Shown piece after piece: positions 1 through 8,025 of a stretch of DNA of 64,000 bases. Each line of letters begins with the position of its first letter. Position 1 is the first letter of the stretch. The notes under the pieces were generated by a model, which had not been told where the DNA came from, searched no databases, and was given only the letters and a program-made list of their open reading frames with translations. Location of the stretch: the NCBI GenBank assembly GCA_016278325.1, contig JADQCB010000037.1:1-64000 (forward strand). Reading direction: 5' to 3'. The position numbers were made by a program, and so were the translations under genes. This stretch comes from Actibacterium sp. GTDB lineage: Bacteria; Pseudomonadota; Alphaproteobacteria; Rhodobacterales; Rhodobacteraceae.

Positions 1-96
1 CGCGACCGGCAGGATCCGAAGCACCAACCCGATCATGCCGGATAACGGAAAAATCGGGCCGGAGCCAGATCGAGAGAACGCTTTCGCGGAGGCAAG

Positions 97-184
97 TGGC
101 GGAAGGGGTGGGATTCGAACCCACGGATGCTTGCGCATCGGCGGTTTTCAAGACCGCTGCAATCGACCACTCTGCCACCCTTCC
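97..184 (-). tRNA. tRNA-Ser (anticodon UGA)
   Basis: Read on the minus strand the segment starts GGAAGGGTGGCAG and ends in CCCTTCC-G-CCA. It has a 7-bp acceptor stem, anticodon loop CTTGAAA giving anticodon TGA, an extra variable-arm hairpin typical of class II serine tRNAs, the T-loop GGTTCGAATCC and a genomically encoded CCA. It should read UCA and other UCN codons. It stands alone and divergent from the SPOR lipoprotein gene. The 96 bases at the left edge show no gene I can support. Confidence 0.97.
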
Positions 185-399
185 GAGACCGGTTGTCACG
201 ACCGCCGACGCCACAGATGGCGCCATCGTGCTGACGGCGCGTCGCGTGGGCCGGAGATTGCAATCCCCACCGGTTCACTGCAAGCCGATTCTCGCCACCC
301 GGCGCGGCTCCGGCCTTTCAATGTTTCCGCCGCGCGGTTAATATCCGGCCAAATCACGGCGGCGGCGGGCTGAACCGCGCCAGGAACAGGGGGCACCGG

Positions 400-1293
400 A
401 TGGCAGGACTCGGACGTGGACGGATTGCGCTGGGGTTCTGTGCGGCAATCGCGGTTGGCGGATGCGAAAAGCTGCCCAATCCGTTTTCCGGCAGCGGCGC
501 CGACAAGGCCGAAATATCCAGCGAGAGCCGTTCGACCACGCTTGTAGAGCGCGATGTGGAAGCCCCCGACGTGTTTCAGGTGACCGAAAAGGCCCTGTGG
601 GACGGTCGGCCGTCGCTCGGCGGTGTCTGGGTCGCCTATCCCGGCGTCGACACCCCCGAGCGGGTCATAATTCGAAACCAGGAAAACGGCGCCTTCGTGA
701 TCGGGGCGCTTTACAACCGGGAACGGCAGAACCCGGGCCCGGCGCTGCAATTGTCCTCCGATGCGGCTTCCGCGCTCAAGGTGCTGGCGGGCCAGCCGAC
801 GCTGTTGAACGTGACCGCCCTGCGCAAGCAAGAGGTTGCCCCGGACAAGCCGACCGGAAAGACCGCCGACCCCGCGAAGATCGAAACCAGTTCGCTGGCG
901 CCGGTGGCCGCCGCGGCCGCCGATGCGATCGACAGGGCCGAGGCCGAGGGTCAGGCGGAACCTCCGAAGTCGCCGCAGAAATTGGGCGCCATCACCCCGG
1001 CCGCAAGCACGGTTCGGCCCCAGGCGCGCCCGGGCGCGCAGGCGCAACCGGCTTCGGCGCTGGAAAGACCCTATATCCAGATCGGCATTTTCAGCATCCA
1101 GGACAATGCCGAAGGCACCGGCGCGGCGCTGCGGCGTATCGGCATCGTTCCGACGATCCTGAAACAGGAAAGCCAGGGCAAGGTGTTCTGGCGGGTGATC
1201 GTCGGTCCGGCACGGTCGGTGGATGAGCGCGCGGCGCTTCTCGACAACGTGAAAGAGCTGGGCTTTTCCGACGCCTATTTCGTGGCAGACTGA
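400..1293 (+). CDS. SPOR-domain lipoprotein
   Basis: This 297-residue protein begins with a short hydrophobic segment and a lipobox-like VGGC with the candidate lipidated cysteine at residue 22, so it is probably an outer-membrane or periplasmic lipoprotein. The middle (about 170-225) is Ala/Pro-rich linker. The last 75 residues, from YIQIGIFS to DAYFVAD, form a SPOR domain, which binds denuded septal peptidoglycan glycans. The start at 400 follows a purine-rich AACAGGGGG. It lies 30 bp upstream of a D,D-carboxypeptidase gene on the same strand, which fits a role in wall remodelling at division. Homologues of this layout are often labelled RlpA/SPOR proteins, but no RlpA double-psi barrel is visible here. 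Confidence 0.88.
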   Translation: MAGLGRGRIALGFCAAIAVGGCEKLPNPFSGSGADKAEISSESRSTTLVERDVEAPDVFQVTEKALWDGRPSLGGVWVAYPGVDTPERVIIRNQENGAFVIGALYNRERQNPGPALQLSSDAASALKVLAGQPTLLNVTALRKQEVAPDKPTGKTADPAKIETSSLAPVAAAAADAIDRAEAEGQAEPPKSPQKLGAITPAASTVRPQARPGAQAQPASALERPYIQIGIFSIQDNAEGTGAALRRIGIVPTILKQESQGKVFWRVIVGPARSVDERAALLDNVKELGFSDAYFVAD

Positions 1294-1323
1294 CGCCCCG
1301 ACCTCACAGCGAAAACGGATGAC

Positions 1324-2484
1324 ATGCGACACTTGAGACTGACGCTTCTGGCCCTGCTGGGCGCCCTGGCCCTGTCGCTGCCTGCGAAGGCGGCCTTCGA
1401 GACGCGCGCCGGCGCGGCCTATGTGCTGGACCAGACCACCGGAACGGTTCTGCTTGAAAAGAACGCCGAAACACCGCTCCCCCCGGCCTCCATGTCCAAG
1501 CTGATGACGCTGAACATGCTGTTCGAGGCGCTCAAGGACGGGCGCGTCACCATGGATACCCGGTTCAACGTGTCACGCAACGCGATGGCCATGGGCGGCT
1601 CCACGATGTTCCTGGACACCACCGACCGGCCCACGGTCGAGCAGTTGATCAAGGGCATCATCGTGCAGTCGGGCAACGATGCCTGCGTGGTGGTGGCCGA
1701 GGGGCTGGCCGGAACCGAGGCCGCCTTTGCCCGGGCGATGAACGAGCGGGCAAAGGCATTGGGCTTGGAGGATTCCACCTTTGCCAATGCCTCGGGCTGG
1801 CCGGATCCGAACCAGCGCATGAGCATGAAGGATCTTGGAACGCTGGCCAACCGCCTGATCACCGAATTCCCCGAATTTTACGGCTTTTTCGGGCTGGAGG
1901 AATTCGACTATGACGGGCGCGCGCCGCAGAACCGGTTCAACCGCAACCCGCTGCTGGGGATGGGCATCGGCGCGGACGGGCTGAAGACCGGCCACACCCA
2001 GGCGGCCGGTTACGGGCTTGTCGGCTCGGCCGTGCAGGGGGACCGGCGTGTCATCGTGGTGATTTCCGGGCTGGAGACCGCCGAGGCCCGCGCCCAAGAG
2101 GGCGAGCGTCTCATCAACTGGGCCTTCCGGCAATTCGTTGAGAAAACGGTGCTCGACAAGGGCACCCGCCTGACCGAAACCGAAGTCTGGACCGGTGCGG
2201 CCCCCCGTGTCGGCCTGGTGGCGCCCCGCGACGTGACGCTTGTCATTCCGGCCACGCTCCGCGATCAGCTGCGCGCCGAAATCAGGTTCGAAACACCTGT
2301 CATCGCCCCCGTCGAAGAGGGCGAGGAACTTGGCGAACTCGTGATCGACATTCCCGACATGCAACAGGTGCGCGTGCCACTGGTGGCCGAAGCCGCCGTG
2401 CCAAAGGGCGGTTTCCTGCCGCGGATCCGGTCGGCGGCGCAGATCGCTTTCGCCAGGCTCTACGAGCGGGCGCAAGACTTCTGA
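1324..2484 (+). CDS. dacC: D-alanyl-D-alanine carboxypeptidase (PBP5/6 type)
   Basis: A 386-residue serine-type carboxypeptidase that trims the terminal D-Ala from peptidoglycan pentapeptides. A Sec signal peptide ends near AKA at residues 21-23. The three penicillin-binding motifs are in order: SMSK (S56 nucleophile, K59), SGN (116-118) and KTG (221-223). After residue 270 comes the beta-rich PBP5 C-terminal domain and an amphipathic tail (IRSAAQIAFARLYER) that would anchor the enzyme to the outer face of the inner membrane. The length is normal for DacA/DacC. It is followed 2 bp later by tmk, so the SPOR-dac-tmk-holB-tatD genes look co-transcribed. The family is certain; the dacA versus dacC symbol is a guess. 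Confidence 0.94.
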   Translation: MRHLRLTLLALLGALALSLPAKAAFETRAGAAYVLDQTTGTVLLEKNAETPLPPASMSKLMTLNMLFEALKDGRVTMDTRFNVSRNAMAMGGSTMFLDTTDRPTVEQLIKGIIVQSGNDACVVVAEGLAGTEAAFARAMNERAKALGLEDSTFANASGWPDPNQRMSMKDLGTLANRLITEFPEFYGFFGLEEFDYDGRAPQNRFNRNPLLGMGIGADGLKTGHTQAAGYGLVGSAVQGDRRVIVVISGLETAEARAQEGERLINWAFRQFVEKTVLDKGTRLTETEVWTGAAPRVGLVAPRDVTLVIPATLRDQLRAEIRFETPVIAPVEEGEELGELVIDIPDMQQVRVPLVAEAAVPKGGFLPRIRSAAQIAFARLYERAQDF

Positions 2485-2486
2485 GC

Positions 2487-3113
2487 ATGGCAGCGCAAGG
2501 GGTTTTCATCTCTTTCGAGGGGATCGACGGCTCGGGAAAATCCACCCAGGCGCGGCTGCTGGCGGATCATTTGCGCGCGGCGGGGCGACAGGTCGTGGCG
2601 ACGCGAGAGCCCGGAGGCGCCCCGGGCGCCGAAGAGATCCGGCGGCTTCTGCTGGAAGGCGCGCCCGACCGCTGGTCCGCCGAAACCGAGATATTGTTGT
2701 TCACGGCCGCCCGGCGCGACCATCTGGAAAGGACGATCGCGCCGGCGCTGGCCGCCGGCCGGATCGTCGTGAGCGATCGTTTCGTCGATTCCACGCGCGT
2801 TTACCAGGGCATCACCCGCGGCGATCTGCGCGACAAGGTCGATGCCCTGCACAGCCTGATGATCGGACGCGAGGCCGACCTCACCTTCATCATCGACATG
2901 GACCCCGGCCTGGGTCTGTCGCGCGCAAGGGGCCGCAATGGCCATGAGGAACGATTCGAGGATTTCGGCGAACCCATGCAGCGGCAAATGCGCGATGGCT
3001 TTCTTGCGCTTGCCCGAGAATTTCCCGATCGCTGCGTCGTGATCGACGGCAATCGCGCCATGGACGCGGTCGCCGCCGAAGTCGCGCAAATCACCGACAG
3101 GCATCTGCGATGA
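2487..3113 (+). CDS. tmk: Thymidylate kinase
   Basis: A 208-residue dTMP kinase that phosphorylates dTMP to dTDP in the cytoplasm for DNA synthesis. The P-loop FEGIDGSGKST is at residues 10-20, the DR-type motif in SDRFVDSTRVYQG near residue 95 binds dTMP, and a LID arginine segment (SRARGRNGHEERFE) is near residue 147. The length is normal. The start codon lies 2 bp after the dac stop, and the stop overlaps the next start as ATGA, indicating translational coupling with holB. Confidence 0.97.
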   Translation: MAAQGVFISFEGIDGSGKSTQARLLADHLRAAGRQVVATREPGGAPGAEEIRRLLLEGAPDRWSAETEILLFTAARRDHLERTIAPALAAGRIVVSDRFVDSTRVYQGITRGDLRDKVDALHSLMIGREADLTFIIDMDPGLGLSRARGRNGHEERFEDFGEPMQRQMRDGFLALAREFPDRCVVIDGNRAMDAVAAEVAQITDRHLR

Positions 3114-4255
3114 GCGACGATCAGACAATGCCCGAATCCGACCGGGTCGAAGGCGCGCCCCATCCGCGCGACACCCGCAGCCTTGTCGGCCAGCATCGGG
3201 CCGAGGCCAGCTTTCTGGACGCATGGGCCACCGGCCGGATGCACCATGGCTGGTTGCTGACAGGGCCGCGTGGCGTCGGCAAGGCCACGCTGGCCTGGCG
3301 TATCGCCCGGTTCCTGCTGACGACGCCGGGGCAAGGCGATGACGGGCTGTTCGGGGCGACCCCGCCCCCGCCCACGCTGGACGTGCCGGCCGATCACCCG
3401 GTGGCGCATCGGATGGCCGCCATGGCAGAGCCCCGCCTGTTCCTGTTGCGCCGCGCCTGGGACGAAAAGCGCAAGGCATTGAAGACGGTCATCACCGTGG
3501 ACGAGGTGCGCCGGTTGAAATCCTTTTTCAACCTGTCGGCCACCGAGGGCGGGCGCCGCGTGGTGATCGTCGATTGCGCCGACGAGATGAATCCGAATGC
3601 CGCCAATGCGCTGCTCAAGCTGCTGGAGGAGCCACCGGAAAACGCAATTCTGCTGCTGGTCGCGCATCAGCCGGCGCGGCTTTTGCCCACGATACGCTCG
3701 CGCTGTCGCGAACTGCGCCTGACCACGCTGGCGCCGGATGACATGGCCGCGGCGCTGGCGGCCGCCGGGGCCGAAACCGCCCGGCCGCAGGCGCTGGCCG
3801 CGTTGTCGGGCGGTTCGGTGGGCGAGGCGATCCGCCTGACACATCTCGACGGGCTGACACTCTATGCCGGGATCGTCGAGCTGCTGTCCGGCCTGCCCCG
3901 GCTGGATCGGCCCGCCGCGTTGAAGCTGGCCGACAGCGTCGCGGGCAAGGGCAGCGAAACCCGCTTCGACCTGATCCAGCGTCTGTTCGAGGTCTTTCTC
4001 GGCCGATTGGCACGCACCGGCGCGATGGGGCCGCCCAGCCCCGAGGCCGCCCCGGGCGAGGCCGCGTTGATGACCCGCCTGTGCCCCGGGACAGAGGCCG
4101 CGCGCGCCTGGGCGCAGGCGGCCGAAACGCTGGGCGCGCGCCTGCGCCACGGGCGGGCGGTGAACCTTGACCCTGCCTCGCTGATCCTTGATACGGTGCT
4201 CAGGATTGAACAGACGGCGGCGCCCCTTGCCGCGCGGCAGGCGACACAGGCATGA
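3110..4255 (+). CDS. holB: DNA polymerase III delta-prime subunit
   Basis: This 381-residue clamp-loader subunit belongs to the AAA+ family. A Walker A-like GPRGVGKAT is at residues 52-60. The sequence VDCADEMNPNAANALLKLLEEPP (split here for reference around residues 145-167) is the conserved DnaX/HolB box, and the sensor-1 SRCR motif follows in TIRSRCREL. It works in the tau/gamma-delta-delta-prime complex that loads the beta sliding clamp. The gene overlaps tmk by four bases (ATGA) and tatD by four bases (ATGA), the arrangement common in alphaproteobacteria. Confidence 0.96.
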   Translation: MSDDQTMPESDRVEGAPHPRDTRSLVGQHRAEASFLDAWATGRMHHGWLLTGPRGVGKATLAWRIARFLLTTPGQGDDGLFGATPPPPTLDVPADHPVAHRMAAMAEPRLFLLRRAWDEKRKALKTVITVDEVRRLKSFFNLSATEGGRRVVIVDCADEMNPNAANALLKLLEEPPENAILLLVAHQPARLLPTIRSRCRELRLTTLAPDDMAAALAAAGAETARPQALAALSGGSVGEAIRLTHLDGLTLYAGIVELLSGLPRLDRPAALKLADSVAGKGSETRFDLIQRLFEVFLGRLARTGAMGPPSPEAAPGEAALMTRLCPGTEAARAWAQAAETLGARLRHGRAVNLDPASLILDTVLRIEQTAAPLAARQATQA

Positions 4256-5058
4256 CCGACACCCCGGAAATCACCGACAGCCATTGCCACCTGGACTTCC
4301 CCGATTTCGAGGGCGAGGTGCCGGCGATCATCGCGCGCGCGCAGGCCGCCGGGGTCACGCGGATGGTGACGATCTGCACCCGGTTGCGCCAGGAACCGCA
4401 GGTGCGTGCGCTGGCCGAAGCCCATGCGCCCGTCTTTTATGCCGCGGGCACCCACCCGATGAGCGCGGCGCAGGAACCGATGGTCACGGCCGACGCGCTG
4501 GTGGCACTGGCGGAGCATCCGAAATTCGTCGGAATCGGTGAGACCGGGCTCGACTATCATTACAGCGCGGAGAGCGCGGCCGTGCAGCAGGAAAGCCTGC
4601 GCGTGCATATCGAGGCTGCGCGCCGCACCGGGCTGCCGCTGATCATCCATGCCCGCGACGCGGACGATGACATGGCCCGCATCCTGACCGACGAATACCG
4701 CGCCGGCGCCTATGGCTGCGTCATGCATTGCTTTTCTTCCGGGGCCGGGCTTGCGCAGGCGGCATTGGATCTGGGCTTTTACCTTTCGATGTCGGGAATT
4801 GCCGCCTTCCCGAAATCGCACGAATTGCGCGATATCTTCGCCTCGGCCCCGCTCAGCCGCATCCTGGTCGAGACCGATGCGCCATATCTGGCGCCCCCGC
4901 CGCATCGCGGCAAGCGCAACGAACCCGCCTTCACCCGCCATACCGCACAGGTCGGGGCCCGGATCTTCGAGATGGATTACGCCGATTTCGCGGCCCAGAC
5001 CCAGGCCAATTTCAACCGGCTGTTCGCCAAGGCGGCCTCGTGGGAGGCTTCGGCCTGA
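4252..5058 (+). CDS. TatD-family metal-dependent DNase
   Basis: This 268-residue TIM-barrel amidohydrolase is most likely a 3'-5' exonuclease or deoxyribonuclease of the TatD/YcfH group. The N-terminal metal ligands are in DSHCHLDF (H11, H13). The conserved GIGETGLDYH lies near residue 97, PLIIHARDA near 128, HCFSSG near 159, and the C-terminal signature VETDAPYLAP near 205, with the last Asp ligand. It sits in the tmk-holB-tatD cluster, overlaps holB by ATGA, and shares one base with the next gene (TGATG). The exact substrate among TatD paralogues cannot be read from the sequence. Confidence 0.95.
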   Translation: MTDTPEITDSHCHLDFPDFEGEVPAIIARAQAAGVTRMVTICTRLRQEPQVRALAEAHAPVFYAAGTHPMSAAQEPMVTADALVALAEHPKFVGIGETGLDYHYSAESAAVQQESLRVHIEAARRTGLPLIIHARDADDDMARILTDEYRAGAYGCVMHCFSSGAGLAQAALDLGFYLSMSGIAAFPKSHELRDIFASAPLSRILVETDAPYLAPPPHRGKRNEPAFTRHTAQVGARIFEMDYADFAAQTQANFNRLFAKAASWEASA

Positions 5059-5855
5059 TGGCGCGGCTTCATTTCACCATTCTCGGGTGCGGTTCGTCCG
5101 GCGGCGTGCCGCGTCTGGGCGGCAACTGGGGCGCGTGCGATCCGGACGAGCCACGCAACCAACGGCGCCGCTGTTCGCTTCTGGTCGAACGCGAGGACGA
5201 GGACGGCGTGACCCGGGTACTGATCGACACCTCGCCCGACATGCGGGCACAACTGCTCGATGCCGGCGTCGGGGAACTGGACGCGGTGCTCTACACCCAC
5301 GCGCATGCCGATCACACCAACGGGCTGGACGATCTGCGCCAGATCGTCTTCAATACGAAACGCCGCCTGCCGGTCTGGGCCGACGGTCCGACGCAAGAGG
5401 CGCTGTACGCCCGGTTCGGCTATGCCTTCATCCAGCCTGCGGATTCGCCCTATCCGCCGATCCTGGACATGCACACGATCACGGGCGACATCACCATCGG
5501 CGGCACCGGGGGCGCGATCACGTTCCGGCCGTTTAAGGTGGACCACGGCTCGATCGACGCGCTGGGATTTCGCATCGGGCAGCTTGCCTATCTGCCGGAC
5601 GTGGTGAGTTTCCATGATGATACCCGCGCCGCGCTTGAAGGGCTCGACATCCTCATCATCGACGCGCTGCGCCGCACGCCGCATCCCACCCATGCCCATC
5701 TGGCCAAGACCCTGGCCTGGATCGAGGAGCTGGCCCCGCGCCGCGCGATCCTGACGAACATGCATATCGACCTGGATTACGCGACGGTGGCGGCCGAAAC
5801 CCCCGACCACGTTGCCCCCGCCCATGACGGGATGATCCTGAGCTTCGATACCTGA
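5058..5855 (+). CDS. MBL-fold metal-dependent hydrolase (PhnP-like)
   Basis: The protein is 265 residues, starting at the ATG that overlaps the tatD stop (TGATG); a longer upstream reading is a shadow of tatD. It opens with FTILGCGSSGGVPR, the signature of the PhnP/YycJ-like metallo-beta-lactamase branch, and has the metal-binding HAHADH at 81-86. Further histidines lie in VDHGS and in the C-terminal TNMHIDLDY. PhnP itself is a cyclic phosphodiesterase, but this gene's conserved place after tatD in Rhodobacterales has no link to phosphonates here, so the substrate is unknown. It ends the tmk-holB-tatD run, 5 bp before the AEC carrier gene. Confidence 0.9.
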   Translation: MARLHFTILGCGSSGGVPRLGGNWGACDPDEPRNQRRRCSLLVEREDEDGVTRVLIDTSPDMRAQLLDAGVGELDAVLYTHAHADHTNGLDDLRQIVFNTKRRLPVWADGPTQEALYARFGYAFIQPADSPYPPILDMHTITGDITIGGTGGAITFRPFKVDHGSIDALGFRIGQLAYLPDVVSFHDDTRAALEGLDILIIDALRRTPHPTHAHLAKTLAWIEELAPRRAILTNMHIDLDYATVAAETPDHVAPAHDGMILSFDT

Positions 5856-5860
5856 CGGGG

Positions 5861-6790
5861 ATGGAGGCGCTTCTTCAGGTCATCCTGCCGGTCTTCCTGG
5901 TGCTGGGTTTCGGCTATGGTGCGGTCTGGCGCGGCCTGTTCAGCGATGCGGGCATCGACGCATTGATGACCTTCACCCAGAAGTTCGCCCTGCCCTGCCT
6001 TCTGTTCCGGGCAATTTCCACCCTGGACCTGGGTCAGAATTTCGACCTGCGCCTGCTTGCCAGTTTCTATGCCGGTGCGCTTGCCGGTTTCGCCGCCGGG
6101 TTGCTGGGCGGACGGTTCATCTTTCGCCGAAGCTGGGAAGACAGCGTCGCCATCGGGTTCATCGGCCTGTTCTCGAACTCGCTGCTGCTGGGGTTGCCGA
6201 TCACCGAACGCGCCTATGGCGGAGACTCCCTCGCGCCCAATTATGCCATTATCGCGGTTCATGCGCCGTTTTGTTACGGCGTCGGGCTGACGGCCATGGA
6301 GATCGTCAGAAGCCGCGGCCGGGGTGTCGCCGGCGCATCCCTGGCAATTGTCAGGGCGATGTTTTCCAATGCGCTTGTCATCGGCATCGCGATCGGCTTC
6401 ATGGTGAACCTTGCCGGGCTGCCGGTGCCCGCTGTGCTGGGCGATGCGCTGGACCTGATGATCCGCGCGGCGCTGCCGGCCGCGCTGTTCGGGCTGGGCG
6501 GGGTTCTCTATCGTTACCGGCCCGAAGGCGACCTGCGCACGATCGCCTTCATCTGCGCGGTTTCGCTTGTCCTTCACCCGCTGGTCACCTGGGGCATGGG
6601 CAGCCTGCTGGGCCTTTCGACGGGGCCGTTCCGATCGGCCGTGCTGACCGCGGCGATGGCCCCGGGCGTCAACACCTATATCTTTGCCAACATGTATGGC
6701 GCTGCAAAACGGGTGGCGGCCTCGAGCGTGCTGCTCGGGACCGCCATGTCGGTTCTGACCATCTGGGTCTGGCTGGCGTTGCTTCCCTGA
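5861..6790 (+). CDS. AEC-family (auxin efflux carrier-like) transporter
   Basis: This 309-residue inner-membrane protein has about ten hydrophobic segments in two halves: five before and five after a polar loop near residue 145. The second half ends with the conserved MAPGVNTYIFANMYG motif of the AEC/MdcF/YwkB family. Members export or import small carboxylates such as malate or malonate, and the substrate here is not predictable. It is 5 bp downstream of the MBL hydrolase gene on the same strand, so possibly read through from that operon. It converges on the polyamine-type ABC operon, with only 42 bp between stop codons and no convincing terminator. Confidence 0.88.
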   Translation: MEALLQVILPVFLVLGFGYGAVWRGLFSDAGIDALMTFTQKFALPCLLFRAISTLDLGQNFDLRLLASFYAGALAGFAAGLLGGRFIFRRSWEDSVAIGFIGLFSNSLLLGLPITERAYGGDSLAPNYAIIAVHAPFCYGVGLTAMEIVRSRGRGVAGASLAIVRAMFSNALVIGIAIGFMVNLAGLPVPAVLGDALDLMIRAALPAALFGLGGVLYRYRPEGDLRTIAFICAVSLVLHPLVTWGMGSLLGLSTGPFRSAVLTAAMAPGVNTYIFANMYGAAKRVAASSVLLGTAMSVLTIWVWLALLP

Positions 6791-6832
6791 CTGGGCGTGC
6801 CCCGCGCCCGCGCGTGCGGACCCCGACCGGCG

Positions 6833-8020
6833 CTAGCCGGGGCTCATGCCGCGCAGTCGTTCGGAGCGGCGGCGCAGCAATTCCACCGTGCTCAGAAGCG
6901 CGATCGAGATCACCACGAGGATCGAGGCCACCGCGAGGATCGTCGGGCTGATCTGTTCGCGCAAGCCGGTGAACATCTGCCACGGCAGCGTCTTCTGCCC
7001 CGCCGAGCCGACGAACAGAACGACCACGATCTCGTCGAAAGAGGTGATGAAGGCGAACAACCCGCCCGAGATCACGCCGGGCAGGATCAGCGGCATCTGG
7101 ACCTTGAAGAACGTGCGCACCGGCCCCGCGCCCATATTGGCCGAAGCCCGGGTCAGGGAGTTGTCGAAGCCCACCAGCGTCGCCGTCACGGTGATGATGA
7201 CAAACGGAATGCCCAGCGCGGCATGGGCCAGCACGACGCCCAGATAGGTGCCCTGCAGACCGACCCGGCTGTAGAAGAAATACATCCCCGCGGCCGAGAT
7301 GATCAGCGGAACGATCATCGGTGAGATCAGGATCGCCATGATCGGGCGCCGGAAGGGCACATGTTCCGAACTCAGCCCGATCGCTGCCAGGGTGCCCAGC
7401 GAGACCGAGATGAAGGTGGCCGCCGGCGCGATCTGCACCGAGTTGCGCATCGCCTGCTGCCAGTTCGGGTTGGTGAAGAAATCCCGATAGTGCTTGAGCG
7501 AATAGCCCGCCGGATCCAGCGCCAGCATCTCGGGCGTGAAGGTGAAGAAATTCTCGGCGTTGAAGCTGAGCGGCATGATCGTGAGGATCGGCGCGATCAG
7601 GAAGAAGAACACCAACCCGCAGATGAACAGGTAGGAATTGTGCCATAACACCTGCGGCGCGGTGTAATAGATCGGCACGTTGTGACGATAGGCCCCGGTG
7701 CTCAGCCAATAGGTGATCCAGCCCATCACGGCCCCGATGGCGGCCCCGGCCACGGCCCCGGGAAAGCCGCCGACCAGGATGCCGATCGCCGCGAACAGCC
7801 CGATCGCCACCCAGCGCCCGAGCCGCCGGTTGGGCATGTAACCGACCAGGGCATAGGCCAGCGCCGCCCCGACCACGGCCCCGATGACCAGCCCCAGAAG
7901 GGTCGAGTCCTTGGCCGAGCCGGTCACCAGGCCGAAGAACGCCCCGGCAACCGCAACGATCGGCAGAACGAAGCCTGTCAGGCTGGGTTTCGGAGTGCTT
8001 GGAAGGTCAATGCTGCTCAT
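6833..8020 (-). CDS. ABC transporter permease, PotC-like with extra N-terminal membrane domain
   Basis: A 395-residue binding-protein-dependent permease. Residues 120-395 match the PotC/YdcV type, with six membrane segments and the EAA loop near 285-306 (LTRASANMGAGPVRTFF) that docks on the ATPase. The first 110 residues are unusual for PotC, which normally has about 265 residues: several hydrophobic Gly/Ala-rich stretches look like three or four extra helices. It is the last gene of the leftward operon ATPase - binding protein - PotB-like - PotC-like, 5 bp after the PotB-like gene. By family the substrate should be a polyamine or related cation. The annotation as permease is firm; the substrate is inferred. 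Confidence 0.92.
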   Translation of the reverse strand: MSSIDLPSTPKPSLTGFVLPIVAVAGAFFGLVTGSAKDSTLLGLVIGAVVGAALAYALVGYMPNRRLGRWVAIGLFAAIGILVGGFPGAVAGAAIGAVMGWITYWLSTGAYRHNVPIYYTAPQVLWHNSYLFICGLVFFFLIAPILTIMPLSFNAENFFTFTPEMLALDPAGYSLKHYRDFFTNPNWQQAMRNSVQIAPAATFISVSLGTLAAIGLSSEHVPFRRPIMAILISPMIVPLIISAAGMYFFYSRVGLQGTYLGVVLAHAALGIPFVIITVTATLVGFDNSLTRASANMGAGPVRTFFKVQMPLILPGVISGGLFAFITSFDEIVVVLFVGSAGQKTLPWQMFTGLREQISPTILAVASILVVISIALLSTVELLRRRSERLRGMSPG

Positions 8021-8025
8021 CTTGA

